Below, piece by piece: positions 56,374 through 64,000 of a stretch of DNA of 64,000 nt. The stretch is from contig NZ_CP019799.1 of assembly GCF_002007605.1 (NCBI RefSeq), positions 4,073,501 through 4,137,500 on the forward strand. The letters are read 5' to 3'. Each line of letters starts with the position of its first letter. Positions within the stretch are counted from its first letter, which is position 1. Origin of the DNA: Cellvibrio sp. PSBB023. GTDB taxonomy: Bacteria; Pseudomonadota; Gammaproteobacteria; Pseudomonadales; Cellvibrionaceae. The position numbers and the translations under genes are program-made. The notes below the pieces were generated by a model. The model had not been told where the DNA came from. It saw only the letters and a program-made list of their open reading frames with translations, and ran no database searches.

Positions 56374-58263
56374 ATGCCCACCCGTTTTAATCGTGTTTAT
56401 CTTCAGTCGGCGGGATATCACCTGCCAGGCGAGCCGGTCAATAATCAGGAGATGGATGATTTTATTGCACCGATTAATCGCATATCTCTGCGCATCAAAA
56501 ATAAAATTCTGGCGGAAAACGGTATCCAAACTCGCCATTACGCGATTGATAAAAATGGCGAGACAGTGACTTCGCATACGCAGCTTGCGGCCAATGCCAT
56601 TCACGATTGTTTGGCGCGCGCCAACGCGAGTTTAAGTGATGTGAGTTTGCTTGCGGTGGGCTCATCGGGAAGCGATGCATTGATTCCGGGTTTTGCGGCT
56701 ATGGTGCAAGGTGAGTTGGGTGCGCCGCCGATGGAAACCTTATCGAGCCTAGGTGTGTGTGCCGCCGGTATTTCTGCACTGGCTTATGCGGCGCAATCGG
56801 TTGAACTTGGGGCGCATCAGCAAGCATTGGTTGCAACTGCTGAAATGCCATCGCGTATTTTCAAAAAAAGCCGCTTTGCCCCGCGCGGTTATAGCAGCGA
56901 TTTTGATGCGCATTTTTTGCGTTGGATGTTATCAGACGGCGCTGGCGCAGTTTTGCTTACTGATGCACCACAAGCAAAAAACGGTGTGCGCTTAAAAATA
57001 AACTGGATCCATCAAAAAAGTTTTGCTGGCGATTATCCTGTTTGTATGCAACTTGGTTTAACGGAAGATCGTAGCAAATCCTTTCTCGATTTTCCCTCAT
57101 CCAGCGAGGCGGAAGCGGCGGGTGCGCTTTCACTGCGGCAGGATATTCGCCTGCTGCCGCATTTGTTTGATGTAAGCATCCACGAATACGTAAAGCTGGT
57201 GCGCGATGGTTGGGTGGCTTCAGACGAGATTGATCATTTCCTCTGTCATTACTCATCTGCACGTTTTATTCCGGTGGTGGAAGAACTCTTGGATAAAGCA
57301 GGTTTAACGATTCCGCGCGAGCGCTGGTACAGTAATTTAACTACGCGTGGTAATACCGGTTCGGCATCCATTTTTATTATGCTCGCTGAATTTCTCGATA
57401 CGCATCAGGTTAAACCGGGCGAGAAAATATTTTGTTTTATTCCTGAATCGGGCCGTATGACGGCGGCTTACATGTTGATTGAAGTGGAAGCGGCCAATGC
57501 GCCTTTGGTTGCTGATCTTACTCCCATAAATAATTCGATAACGTCAGAAAAAACCGCGCTGCCAGATATCGCCGCACCTCATGATCCACGATCTGCTCCT
57601 CAGCATTTACAAGACGTGTTAACGACGCTTGCGGGTATCTGGCACGACTATCGTTCGCAAGTATGGCGTAGCCCGGTTATCCACAAATTGGTGAGCCAGC
57701 AATTTGCGTTGGACGATTATCGACATTGGACTGCGCAATGGGTGCCGCAAGTGCGCGAGGGCAGTAAGTGGATGCGCGAAGCCGTTGCATCGCTCACGGG
57801 TAGCTATGCTGATCTGGCGGCATTAATTGAAACTCACGCCGGCGAAGAGCAAAACGATTTTAACATTTTGTATGACGATTATTGCGCGGCAGGTGGCACT
57901 GAACCGCTGAATAATTTGCGTCGCAATCCCGGTGGCGAAGCATTGAATAGCTATTTGCATTCGCTCGCCGCGACGAAAAATCCTATCGGATTATTGGGCG
58001 CGATTTATATTATTGAAGGTACTGGCCAGCGTATCGTGCCCGCGCTCTTGCCTTTGCTGCGCAAACAAGTGGATTTGCCTGCAAGTGCATTTCGCTTTTT
58101 GGAATACCACGGTGCGAATGATGAGCATCACCTCGCGCGCTGGTTGGCGGCAGTTGAACTGGTGATGGCGATCGATCCTAAGGCCGCAAACGCAATTATC
58201 ACCACTGCCAAGCGCACGGCACAACTATATCTCATGCAGTTCGAACATATTCTGGAGTCATAG
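56374..58263 (+). CDS. Fusion: KAS III-like condensing enzyme plus haem-oxygenase-like (HDO) iron enzyme
   Basis: 629 residues. Residues ~1-375 have a FabH/KAS III fold with the Cys-His-Asn triad intact: SLGVCAAGIS (Cys129), LCHYSS (His292) and RGNTGSAS (Asn327). A ~35-residue linker follows. Residues ~410-629 are all-helical with haem-oxygenase-like dimetal motifs: ETHAGEEQND (His488, Glu491), YIIEGTG (Glu548) and EYHGANDEHH (His579, Asp583, His586). HDO enzymes oxidise fatty acids or amines with O2 (for example UndA), and KAS III enzymes build acyl chains by condensation. A bifunctional enzyme that condenses an acyl chain and then oxidises it is the natural reading, but substrate and product are unknown. 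Confidence 0.85.
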   Translation: MPTRFNRVYLQSAGYHLPGEPVNNQEMDDFIAPINRISLRIKNKILAENGIQTRHYAIDKNGETVTSHTQLAANAIHDCLARANASLSDVSLLAVGSSGSDALIPGFAAMVQGELGAPPMETLSSLGVCAAGISALAYAAQSVELGAHQQALVATAEMPSRIFKKSRFAPRGYSSDFDAHFLRWMLSDGAGAVLLTDAPQAKNGVRLKINWIHQKSFAGDYPVCMQLGLTEDRSKSFLDFPSSSEAEAAGALSLRQDIRLLPHLFDVSIHEYVKLVRDGWVASDEIDHFLCHYSSARFIPVVEELLDKAGLTIPRERWYSNLTTRGNTGSASIFIMLAEFLDTHQVKPGEKIFCFIPESGRMTAAYMLIEVEAANAPLVADLTPINNSITSEKTALPDIAAPHDPRSAPQHLQDVLTTLAGIWHDYRSQVWRSPVIHKLVSQQFALDDYRHWTAQWVPQVREGSKWMREAVASLTGSYADLAALIETHAGEEQNDFNILYDDYCAAGGTEPLNNLRRNPGGEALNSYLHSLAATKNPIGLLGAIYIIEGTGQRIVPALLPLLRKQVDLPASAFRFLEYHGANDEHHLARWLAAVELVMAIDPKAANAIITTAKRTAQLYLMQFEHILES

Positions 58264-58266
58264 CAA

Positions 58267-59166
58267 ATGGATAATGTAGAAAAAACAGAAAAGCTGCCAA
58301 AATTTTTGCAAACGGAATTTGATCCGCGCGACCCCAGTCCTTGGCTCGCGTTGTATTTGGATCAAAGTACGCCGCTGCCGGATCATGTTAAAAAGGCGTG
58401 GCTCGCTGATTCGGAAACACCCTCGCGCCAATTCCTGTTGCCCTTTGTGCGCCCGATTGCACGCACGCTGATTGTATTAATCCAGATTGTTAAAGTGGTG
58501 GTGCCACGCAATTGGGCGGCATCCAAACTGCTGCATTGGATTCTCGCTACCGGTTTGAAATATTTTGTTCGCCCGGAGGCTAACTGGTTAGTGTTACGCC
58601 ATTTTCATATGGGCGCACAGATTCTGGAATTTATTGCTGCCAACGCACCAGTTGTAGTCGAAACCTCTCCGCTCAAGCCAATGAATCTGGACGATTTAAA
58701 AGATGAGCTTTTTTTAAAACACGATTTGAATTTATTTAATTTTGTGATTCGTTTAGGTAAGGCACTGCGCGATGCTAATAAAAAATTGACACCCGTCGCG
58801 CAACCCGATTTTAGTATGATCAAAGAACCAGAAATAACTCTGGATTCTATGCCGCGTGGAAAGCTCAACGGAATAGATTTACAAACGGCTATTGAAATGT
58901 TTACGCCTACCTACCAGCTATTCTTAACCGACAACGATTTCTGGCGCGCATCCAATTCTTTGCAACTGGATGAAACCATCGGTTTGTATGTGGCGACGAT
59001 TTTAAATTCGCCGCAACATTTGGTGCTGCTGAATAACAAGCACCCACTGGTACCTATGAGCACTTTGCGCGCAGGCTATCGTTTGGTGCTGCACGGTTTA
59101 TCAACCGAGATGCTGCATGCGTTATTGATGGATTTGAAACAGCAGCACATGCACCAGGATACTTAA
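58267..59166 (+). CDS. Unrecognised protein of the lipid-type cluster
   Basis: 299 residues, three bases after the KAS III-HDO gene, so the same operon. I recognise no family. The N-terminus is soluble and charged (KFLQTEFDPRDPSPWLALYLDQ). A hydrophobic stretch around 60-80 (ARTLIVLIQIVKVVVP) and a second at ~85-97 could be membrane-associated. The region ~105-125 (LRHFHMGAQILEFIAAN) and the C-terminal ~80 residues are helical. It may assist or localise the enzymes. Codon use resembles its neighbours. Confidence 0.7.
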   Translation: MDNVEKTEKLPKFLQTEFDPRDPSPWLALYLDQSTPLPDHVKKAWLADSETPSRQFLLPFVRPIARTLIVLIQIVKVVVPRNWAASKLLHWILATGLKYFVRPEANWLVLRHFHMGAQILEFIAANAPVVVETSPLKPMNLDDLKDELFLKHDLNLFNFVIRLGKALRDANKKLTPVAQPDFSMIKEPEITLDSMPRGKLNGIDLQTAIEMFTPTYQLFLTDNDFWRASNSLQLDETIGLYVATILNSPQHLVLLNNKHPLVPMSTLRAGYRLVLHGLSTEMLHALLMDLKQQHMHQDT

Positions 59167-59224
59167 TAGGGCCGCGGCGCGGTTTTGGGTGCCTATTGCT
59201 TTATGACAATTATTTTTATTAAAG

Positions 59225-59243
59225 TACTTTATTTTATAAAGTA
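59225..59243. promoter_or_regulatory. 19-bp inverted repeat before the membrane protein/regulator pair
   Basis: TACTTTAT, TTT, ATAAAGTA: eight-base arms complementary without mismatch, 98 bases before the ATG at 59341. A plausible operator for the winged-helix regulator encoded second in this operon. Confidence 0.5.
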
Positions 59244-59340
59244 ATTGTTATACATTGCTCTTATTGCCACATACGGGGTGTTCGGTTCATCTGTTGAACT
59301 GAGCGCAGGTTGGCAAGGAATTGTTCATCTGGAGAAGAGC

Positions 59341-59955
59341 ATGGCTGATTTGTCGCGGTTAAAGGCTGATGTTGATTTTATGAAAACGCTGGCTGCGGAA
59401 GGGGCGCAGGTACCCTTGACTGCTGGTTTGCCGTTGTTTCTGGCGGGTGTGATTTTTGGCGCTGCGGCCTTGTTGCATTATGCCAGTGTGTCATTCGCTG
59501 TATTTGATGGAATATCTACGCTGTCAATCTGGGGTGGCGCACTCTTGTTGTACGCCCTTTGGGGGATAGGTTGGGGAATGAAAAATCGTGCAGCGTTTAA
59601 GGTTCAGGGAAATAAAAACCGTGTGGTGGGAACGGTTTGGGCGGGAATTGGTTTCTCAATTTTTCTCTTTAGTGTGACTCTGGCGATCATTAGTTATCGC
59701 TTACAAAATTCCCAGTTGGGCGTGTTTATGATGCCTGTGGTGTTGGGGCTGTATGGGCTAGGTTGGATTATCACTGCAGAAGTCTCTGCGCAGCGTTGGA
59801 TGGCCTTGGTTGGTGTGGGGTGTTTTGTTGTTGTGCCGCTCATCGCCTGGTTGTCATTGCGCCCTGAGCAATTGCTTGTATATGCCTTGGCTTTGATTGG
59901 CTCGGCGTTGATACCTGGGTGGTTATTAATGGCGAAAGAGAAAATGGTGACATGA
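59341..59955 (+). CDS. Polytopic membrane protein of unknown function
   Basis: 204 residues. ATG 59341 is preferred because GGAG lies just upstream and the earlier frame has no ribosome site. A short soluble N-terminus (MADLSRLKADVDFMKTLAAEG) precedes about six to seven membrane segments (LPLFLAGVIFGAAALLHY; ISTLSIWGGALLLYALWGIGW; VWAGIGFSIFLFSVTLAIISY; MMPVVLGLYGLGWIITAE; VGVGCFVVVPLIAWL; LVYALALIGSALIPGWLLM). I do not recognise the family. The stop overlaps the regulator start (ATGA), so the two proteins probably act together. Confidence 0.75.
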   Translation: MADLSRLKADVDFMKTLAAEGAQVPLTAGLPLFLAGVIFGAAALLHYASVSFAVFDGISTLSIWGGALLLYALWGIGWGMKNRAAFKVQGNKNRVVGTVWAGIGFSIFLFSVTLAIISYRLQNSQLGVFMMPVVLGLYGLGWIITAEVSAQRWMALVGVGCFVVVPLIAWLSLRPEQLLVYALALIGSALIPGWLLMAKEKMVT

Positions 59956-60275
59956 GCGATCTTTTCTCACTCGACTCGGTTGATGATGTTATCCATGGCC
60001 GCTTGCGGCTTGGTGTCATGGCCTACCTGATCAACGTGGGTGATACCGATTTCGCGCAGTTAAAAGCCAAGACTGCCGCAACCGATGGCAATCTGTCTGT
60101 TCAGTTGCGCAAGCTTGAGGAGGCCGGTTATATCGAGATCGCCAAAAGTTTTGTCGGTAAAAAAACGGTGACGGGTGTGCAATTGACCGAGCAGGGTAGG
60201 CAGGCGTTTATCCGCTATTTGGAAAATATGCAGCGTTTGATCAATGAGGCATCCCTTATTCGCGATGAGAATTAA
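59952..60275 (+). CDS. Winged-helix transcriptional regulator
   Basis: 107 residues from ATG 59952. The wHTH core is [60 protein letters not shown], a MarR/HTH_34-like small regulator in which [11 protein letters not shown] is the recognition helix and [17 protein letters not shown] the wing. It has no sensor domain, so the adjacent membrane protein may supply the signal (inference). The 19-bp inverted repeat upstream of the operon is the likely site. Confidence 0.85.
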   Translation: MSDLFSLDSVDDVIHGRLRLGVMAYLINVGDTDFAQLKAKTAATDGNLSVQLRKLEEAGYIEIAKSFVGKKTVTGVQLTEQGRQAFIRYLENMQRLINEASLIRDEN

Positions 60276-60286
60276 GCTGTTTAGAT

Positions 60287-60856
60287 ATGAAAGATATATT
60301 TTCGCTCATCGATTTTTCCGCTCCCTCGCATGAAGTTGCGCCACAATTAATCGGTGCGCAATTTTTTGTGAATGGTGTGGGCGGAATTATTGTGGAAGTT
60401 GAAGCGTACGACCAAGCCGAACCCGCGTCCCACACATTCTCTGGTCCCAGCGTGCGCAATGCCTCCATGTTTGGCCCGCCGGGTCGCGCTTATGTTTATC
60501 GCTCATACGGCATTCACTGGTGTTTGAATTTTGTGTGTGCGCCAGACGGTCATGGTGCAGGCGTTTTAATTCGCGCGATCCAGCCCACGCAGGGGTTGGA
60601 TATTATGCGCGAACGCCGTGGCGTAGCGGTTGAGAGATTGCTCTGTTCCGGTCCCGGGCGAGTCGGTCAGGCATTGGACATTGTGCATGCCTTTAATGGG
60701 CGATCCCTCACCCAAACACCTTTCAAGTTATTGCCCGCTATTGCCCCGGTCGATGTGGTTCATGGGCCACGTATTGGTATATCCAAAGCGATGGATCTGC
60801 CCTGGCGATTTTGCTTGGCTGGCTCTCCATTTCTTAGTAAGCCTTTGTCGAAATAG
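60287..60856 (+). CDS. DNA-3-methyladenine glycosylase (AAG/MPG family)
   Basis: 189 residues. AAG signatures: [34 protein letters not shown] (catalytic Glu region), [43 protein letters not shown] and [11 protein letters not shown]. It removes alkylated purines from DNA in base-excision repair. Starts 11 bases after the regulator gene and may share its transcript. Confidence 0.93.
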   Translation: MKDIFSLIDFSAPSHEVAPQLIGAQFFVNGVGGIIVEVEAYDQAEPASHTFSGPSVRNASMFGPPGRAYVYRSYGIHWCLNFVCAPDGHGAGVLIRAIQPTQGLDIMRERRGVAVERLLCSGPGRVGQALDIVHAFNGRSLTQTPFKLLPAIAPVDVVHGPRIGISKAMDLPWRFCLAGSPFLSKPLSK

Positions 60857-61246
60857 TGGGCGGCAACCTTCTCTGCTGAAAATTTTTTAACTCATTGTGA
60901 ATGGGATAAAAGTTTCCTCGATATGATTCGAATCATTCTGGTGATTACTTCATTAAGTCACTGATTATTTACGTTACATTCCATCTTATTTTTATAATCC
61001 GAAAAATTCATAAATAAATTAAAAAATCAAATACAAAAGTTAATGTCGCTGAAATTTCTGTTCATGAAATTTTTCATTCGAATTATTAATAATTTCGCCA
61101 TTTTTTCTAATACCTGAAGATGTTTTTTGTTAAATTCCTGGCGCATTTGATTGCCCTCTCCCACGCAATGTGAACGGCTTTGAATAGGCTGTAGGATACG
61201 TCGACACAGTGCAAAAAATTAATTTACAGTGTTAAGGATGGTTACT
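60857..61246. other. 390-base AT-rich gap upstream of the CBM esterase gene
   Basis: No gene seen. It holds two perfect 14-bp palindromes, ATGATTCGAATCAT (60923-60936) and AATTATTAATAATT (61081-61094), plus the inverted pair AAATTTC/GAAATTT just before the second. AAGGA at 61234-61238 is the ribosome site of the next gene. Regulatory potential is plausible, but AT-rich palindromes arise by chance. Confidence 0.35.
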
Positions 61247-62860
61247 ATGTCAAAGATAAAGCAAAACTTACTTGCATCTTCGATGCTGATATCAACGCTG
61301 CTGCTTGCAGCGCAGGCCAATGCGTTAACCTGCAGCACCAGTGCTGATAGTTGGAACAATGGTTATGTTGTGAATGTAACGGTTCTCAATGATGGCACTG
61401 CTCCCGTTAATGGCTGGCAAGTGGCGCTCAATTTTAATCAAGGTCCTGGCGTTACTGGCTCGTGGAATGCGACCTTATCCACTTCGGGCAACACCGTTAC
61501 TGCTTCTAATGTTGGTTGGAATGGCAATATTGGTGTAGGCCAAAGCGTAGGCTTTGGGTTTCAGGGAACACATAGCGGTAATTTTACAAAGCCCACCTGT
61601 ACCGTTGGTGGGAACTCGGGCGGAACGCCATCGTCTAGCGTAAGTTCATCAAGCAGTGTCGCACCTCAACAACCTTCATCAGTGTCTTCCAGCTCTGTCC
61701 AAACCGGCGCTCGCAACGCCATTACTGTTCGTGCACTGGGTACAACGGGGAGTGAATCTATCACTCTCAGGGTGGGTGGTACGGCAGTGCAGTCATGGAC
61801 GCTCAGCACTACCATGAACAACTACACCGCAGAAACGGCGTTGGTCGGCGATGTGGTTGTTGCCTTTACCAATGATGATGGTGGCAATGCAGACGTACGT
61901 ATCGATTATGTCAACGTTAATGGCGTAACCCGACAGGCAGAAGACCAGTTAGAAAACACCGGGGCTTGGGGGAATAATCGTTGCGGCGGTGGCGCACCGA
62001 GCGAATGGTTACATTGCGAAGGTTATATCAATTTCGGTAGCGTCACCGGTGAGCCTGGTTCAAGCAGTTCTTCGATTTCGAGCAGATCTTCAACCTCTAG
62101 CAGTTCGTCATCTGGTGGTACTGGTACTGGTGCCGGTTCTGCTGGCTGTGGTGCCCCGGCTAAATTAACCAATGGGCGTCGTACCATTAACGTTAACGGA
62201 TTGAATCGCGAATACGTGTTGGATATCCCGAGCAATTACAACCAGAACAATCCCTACAAGTTGGTCTTCGGTTGGCACTGGCGTGGTGGTAGTGCGAACG
62301 ATGTTGTAGGTCAAGGCTACTACGGCATGAAAAGCCTCTCTAATAACAGTGCGATTTTCGTGGCGCCTGATCGTGCCGCCGGCACCGACGGATGGACAAA
62401 TGCCAATGGCCGCGACATGGCTTTCTTGCAGTCGATGCTAACCCAGCTGAAGTCATCTCTGTGTATCGACGAAAGTCGTATCTTCTCTACCGGCTGGAGT
62501 TACGGTGGCATGATGTCACTTGCAGTGGGGCGCGAGTTGCCAAGCATCTTCCGTGCTATCGCGCCTGTATCAGGTGCCTTCTTGACGCCTCATGTGGATA
62601 GTGGTTCGGCGACTGCGGCCTGGATTGCGCACGGCACTAGCGACAATGTGGTAAGCCATAGCTCTGGTAGTCAAGCCCGTGATGCTTATCTCAGGGCTAA
62701 CGGTTGCTCTAACACGACTGTGCCGGTACAACCATCCCCCTGTGTGGAGTACCAAAACTGCTCATCGGGTAAACCTGTTGTCTGGTGTTCGTTCAACGGT
62801 GGACATACTCAACCGTCGTTCTACAGCTCCGGCGCATGGAACTTCTTTAATCGCTTCTAG
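61247..62860 (+). CDS. Secreted CBM2-CBM60-feruloyl/acetyl-xylan esterase-like enzyme
   Basis: 537 residues from ATG 61247 (AAGGA eight bases upstream). Signal peptide ~1-27 (LISTLLLAAQANA). CBM2 ~28-125 (LTCSTSADSWNNGYVVNVTVLNDGTAPVNGWQVAL). Ser-rich linker. CBM60 ~155-265 (ITVRALGTTGSESITLRVGG, RIDYVNVNGVTRQAEDQLENTG). Second Ser-rich linker. The catalytic alpha/beta-hydrolase ~285-537 has GWHWRGG, the nucleophile GWSYGGM, a predicted acid in IAHGTSDNVV and His in NGGHTQP. The family is CE1/LpqC-like, and ferulic or acetyl esters on xylan are likely. The CBM60 resembles the one in xyn11A. Confidence 0.85.
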   Translation: MSKIKQNLLASSMLISTLLLAAQANALTCSTSADSWNNGYVVNVTVLNDGTAPVNGWQVALNFNQGPGVTGSWNATLSTSGNTVTASNVGWNGNIGVGQSVGFGFQGTHSGNFTKPTCTVGGNSGGTPSSSVSSSSSVAPQQPSSVSSSSVQTGARNAITVRALGTTGSESITLRVGGTAVQSWTLSTTMNNYTAETALVGDVVVAFTNDDGGNADVRIDYVNVNGVTRQAEDQLENTGAWGNNRCGGGAPSEWLHCEGYINFGSVTGEPGSSSSSISSRSSTSSSSSSGGTGTGAGSAGCGAPAKLTNGRRTINVNGLNREYVLDIPSNYNQNNPYKLVFGWHWRGGSANDVVGQGYYGMKSLSNNSAIFVAPDRAAGTDGWTNANGRDMAFLQSMLTQLKSSLCIDESRIFSTGWSYGGMMSLAVGRELPSIFRAIAPVSGAFLTPHVDSGSATAAWIAHGTSDNVVSHSSGSQARDAYLRANGCSNTTVPVQPSPCVEYQNCSSGKPVVWCSFNGGHTQPSFYSSGAWNFFNRF

Positions 62861-62884
62861 TGGCGGTGATAGTAGGCTGATAAA

Positions 62885-62915
62885 AATGGCGCTCTTCGGG
62901 GCGCTATTTTTTTGC
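62885..62915. terminator. Terminator between esterase and ilvY genes
   Basis: AAAAATGGCGC and GCGCTATTTTT form a stem (with one G-T pair) around an eight-base loop. A/T tails lie on both sides, so it can serve both convergent genes. Confidence 0.75.
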
Positions 62916-62936
62916 GTTGCTTGATATAGGCTTGGC

Positions 62937-63791
62937 TTATTGCAGTTGAGTCCAGAATGCGGCGACGATCGGACTTTTCAATCGTTTTTCCATCACACAG
63001 AGCCCGGTATCGTAGGGGCCCAAATCCGGTTGCGGATCAAAGCGTTTTACTTTGTTGGCGAGAGGGCTGTTATCCACCACAATTTGCGGCGCAACGCCCA
63101 CGCCGAATCCCAGGCTCACCATGCTTACAATCGCCTCGTTCCCTTTCACCTCCGCATAAATATTGGGTTTGATGCCGAGTGAGTCGAACCAGATATTTAA
63201 TCGCTCCCGCGCCAAGCCTTCTTCGGGGATGATCACCGGGATTTCTTCCCAGTTTTTCCCTTGCCAGTCTTCATTGTTTGCGGTGATAAAAATCAACGGT
63301 GAACTGTTGATGGGTTTGAAGCTGATGCCGGCGGGTAATTTGTCCGGTTTGGCGGCGATAGCGATATCTTCATCGCCTGCCAGAATCCGCTCAATCGACT
63401 GTGCAGGGTCGCCGGTGTGGAGTTTGATCGCAATACCGGGATGTTTAACGCGGAATTCGGTGAGGATTTCATAAAGAAAGCTGTAACTGGCGGTTACCGA
63501 GCAATAGATGCTGAGTTGACCGCGCAGTTGATCGGCCTGCGCGAGCAGGGATTCTTGATAGGTCTCCCACTGCTGGATGACTTCTTTGGCAAACCCTAAA
63601 AACTGTTCACCTTCATGGGTGAGTATCACCGAGCGATTGTCGCGTACAAAGAGGCTCACGCCTAAATCGTCCTCAAGCTGCTTGATGTTGCGGCTGAGTG
63701 TTGACGGGCTCACATGACTGGCATTGGCGGCACGGCCAAAATGCAGGCTGCTGGCGAGATTACAAAACAGTCGGAGTTTGGTGATGTCCAT
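62937..63791 (-). CDS. ilvY: LysR-type activator of ilvC
   Basis: 284 residues. The LysR helix-turn-helix is at ~3-62 (ITKLRLFCNLASSLHFGRAANASHVSPSTLSRNIKQLEDDLGVSLFVRDNRSVILTHEG), with the IlvY-type phrase ASHVSPSTLSRNIKQLE. The effector domain has LHTGDPAQSIERILAGDEDIAIAAKPDKLP and ends GLCVMEKRLKSPIVAAFWTQL. IlvY activates ilvC with acetolactate as inducer (known in E. coli). It is divergent from ilvC, as expected. Confidence 0.92.
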   Translation of the reverse strand: MDITKLRLFCNLASSLHFGRAANASHVSPSTLSRNIKQLEDDLGVSLFVRDNRSVILTHEGEQFLGFAKEVIQQWETYQESLLAQADQLRGQLSIYCSVTASYSFLYEILTEFRVKHPGIAIKLHTGDPAQSIERILAGDEDIAIAAKPDKLPAGISFKPINSSPLIFITANNEDWQGKNWEEIPVIIPEEGLARERLNIWFDSLGIKPNIYAEVKGNEAIVSMVSLGFGVGVAPQIVVDNSPLANKVKRFDPQPDLGPYDTGLCVMEKRLKSPIVAAFWTQLQ

Positions 63792-63827
63792 GATTGGTGA
63801 TTAATAACCTTGTTGCATAAACTGAAA

Positions 63828-63878
63828 CATTGAATTGCGAATATATCATTTTACGCGATGCGGGTGTTTCTCTACACT
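63828..63878 (+). promoter_or_regulatory. ilvC promoter and probable IlvY operator
   Basis: TTTACG (63850-63855), 17 bases, TACACT (63873-63878) forms a good promoter. Just upstream, GCGAATATATCATTTTACGC (from 63837) has a GCG/CGC-bounded AT core like E. coli IlvY operators. Confidence 0.6.
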
Positions 63879-63949
63879 GGCGGCCTTTTATCCAAGTCGC
63901 CTTGTGATTTCTTATTTCTGGGCGGTAATCATCCCAACAGGAGTCTGTT

Positions 63950-64000
63950 ATGCACGTTTATTACGATAAAGATGCTGATCTTTCTATTATCCAAGGCAAA
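63950..64000 (+). CDS. ilvC: Ketol-acid reductoisomerase, N-terminus (runs off window)
   Basis: ATG 63950 is preceded by AACAGGAG. The 17 codons present encode MHVYYDKDADLSIIQGK, the standard N-terminus of class I IlvC in gammaproteobacteria. The gene continues beyond the window. Divergent from ilvY, so it is activated by acetolactate through IlvY. Confidence 0.95.
   Translation, partial: MHVYYDKDADLSIIQGK

Noticed and set aside
1..64000. CRISPR array, tRNA, rRNA or complete insertion sequence
   Set aside because: No regularly spaced repeats, cloverleaf or transposase was seen on either strand by eye.

Overview
The window is chromosomal DNA from a plant-cell-wall-degrading gammaproteobacterium, most likely Cellvibrio or a close relative (inferred from gene content). 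The best evidence is a four-module xylanase/deacetylase (GH11, CBM60, CE4, CBM10) and a CBM2-CBM60-esterase, both with serine-rich linkers. Housekeeping blocks have gammaproteobacterial order: ribF-ileS-lspA-fkpB-ispH, fimU-pilVWXY1E with pilSR, bamD/rluD-pgeF-clpB, ilvIH and ilvY/ilvC. No rRNA, tRNA, CRISPR array or complete insertion sequence was seen.

Layout. 1-2.1 kb: the N-terminal part of a large putative type VI or polymorphic-toxin effector, translationally coupled to a ketoacyl-synthase-like protein that lacks the usual catalytic histidines. 2.2-5.2 kb: cydAB oxidase behind a GbsR/MarR-type regulator whose promoter carries a perfect 38-bp palindrome and an Fnr/Anr-like box. 5.3-9.8 kb: four oxidoreductases with a divergent TetR regulator. 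9.9-13.3 kb: an MbnP/MbnH copper-protein pair with an outer-membrane barrel. 13.4-23.5 kb: xyn11A, a methyltransferase, a phosphodiesterase, a methyltransferase-dioxygenase fusion, a solute-binding protein, SOS-controlled yebG and a lysozyme-inhibitor lipoprotein. 23.6-31.6 kb: murJ and the ribF-ispH block with mgtC inside it. 31.6-42.2 kb: type IV pilus minor pilins, PilY1 and PilRS. 42.4-51.9 kb: nadE (apparent frameshift), bamD, rluD, pgeF, a DUF4870 protein, clpB, a PEP-CTERM protein and a DUF4124 protein. 51.9-64 kb: ilvIH with a long structured leader, an unusual lipid-type cluster, a membrane-protein/winged-helix pair, a 3-methyladenine glycosylase, the CBM esterase, ilvY and the start of ilvC.

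The strongest candidate for an undescribed system is the cluster at 54749-59166: a fatty-acid-hydroxylase-type protein, a desaturase, a single-chain fusion of a KAS III-like condensing enzyme to a haem-oxygenase-like iron enzyme, and an unrecognised protein. It lies between ilvIH and ilvC, which are adjacent in many relatives. Other notable items are the PRMT-like/PhyH fusion at 18887-20887, the three-way-junction leader RNA upstream of ilvI, and the palindrome/Fnr control region of cydAB. All coordinates and motifs were read by eye. Family names rest on motif recognition, not database searches.
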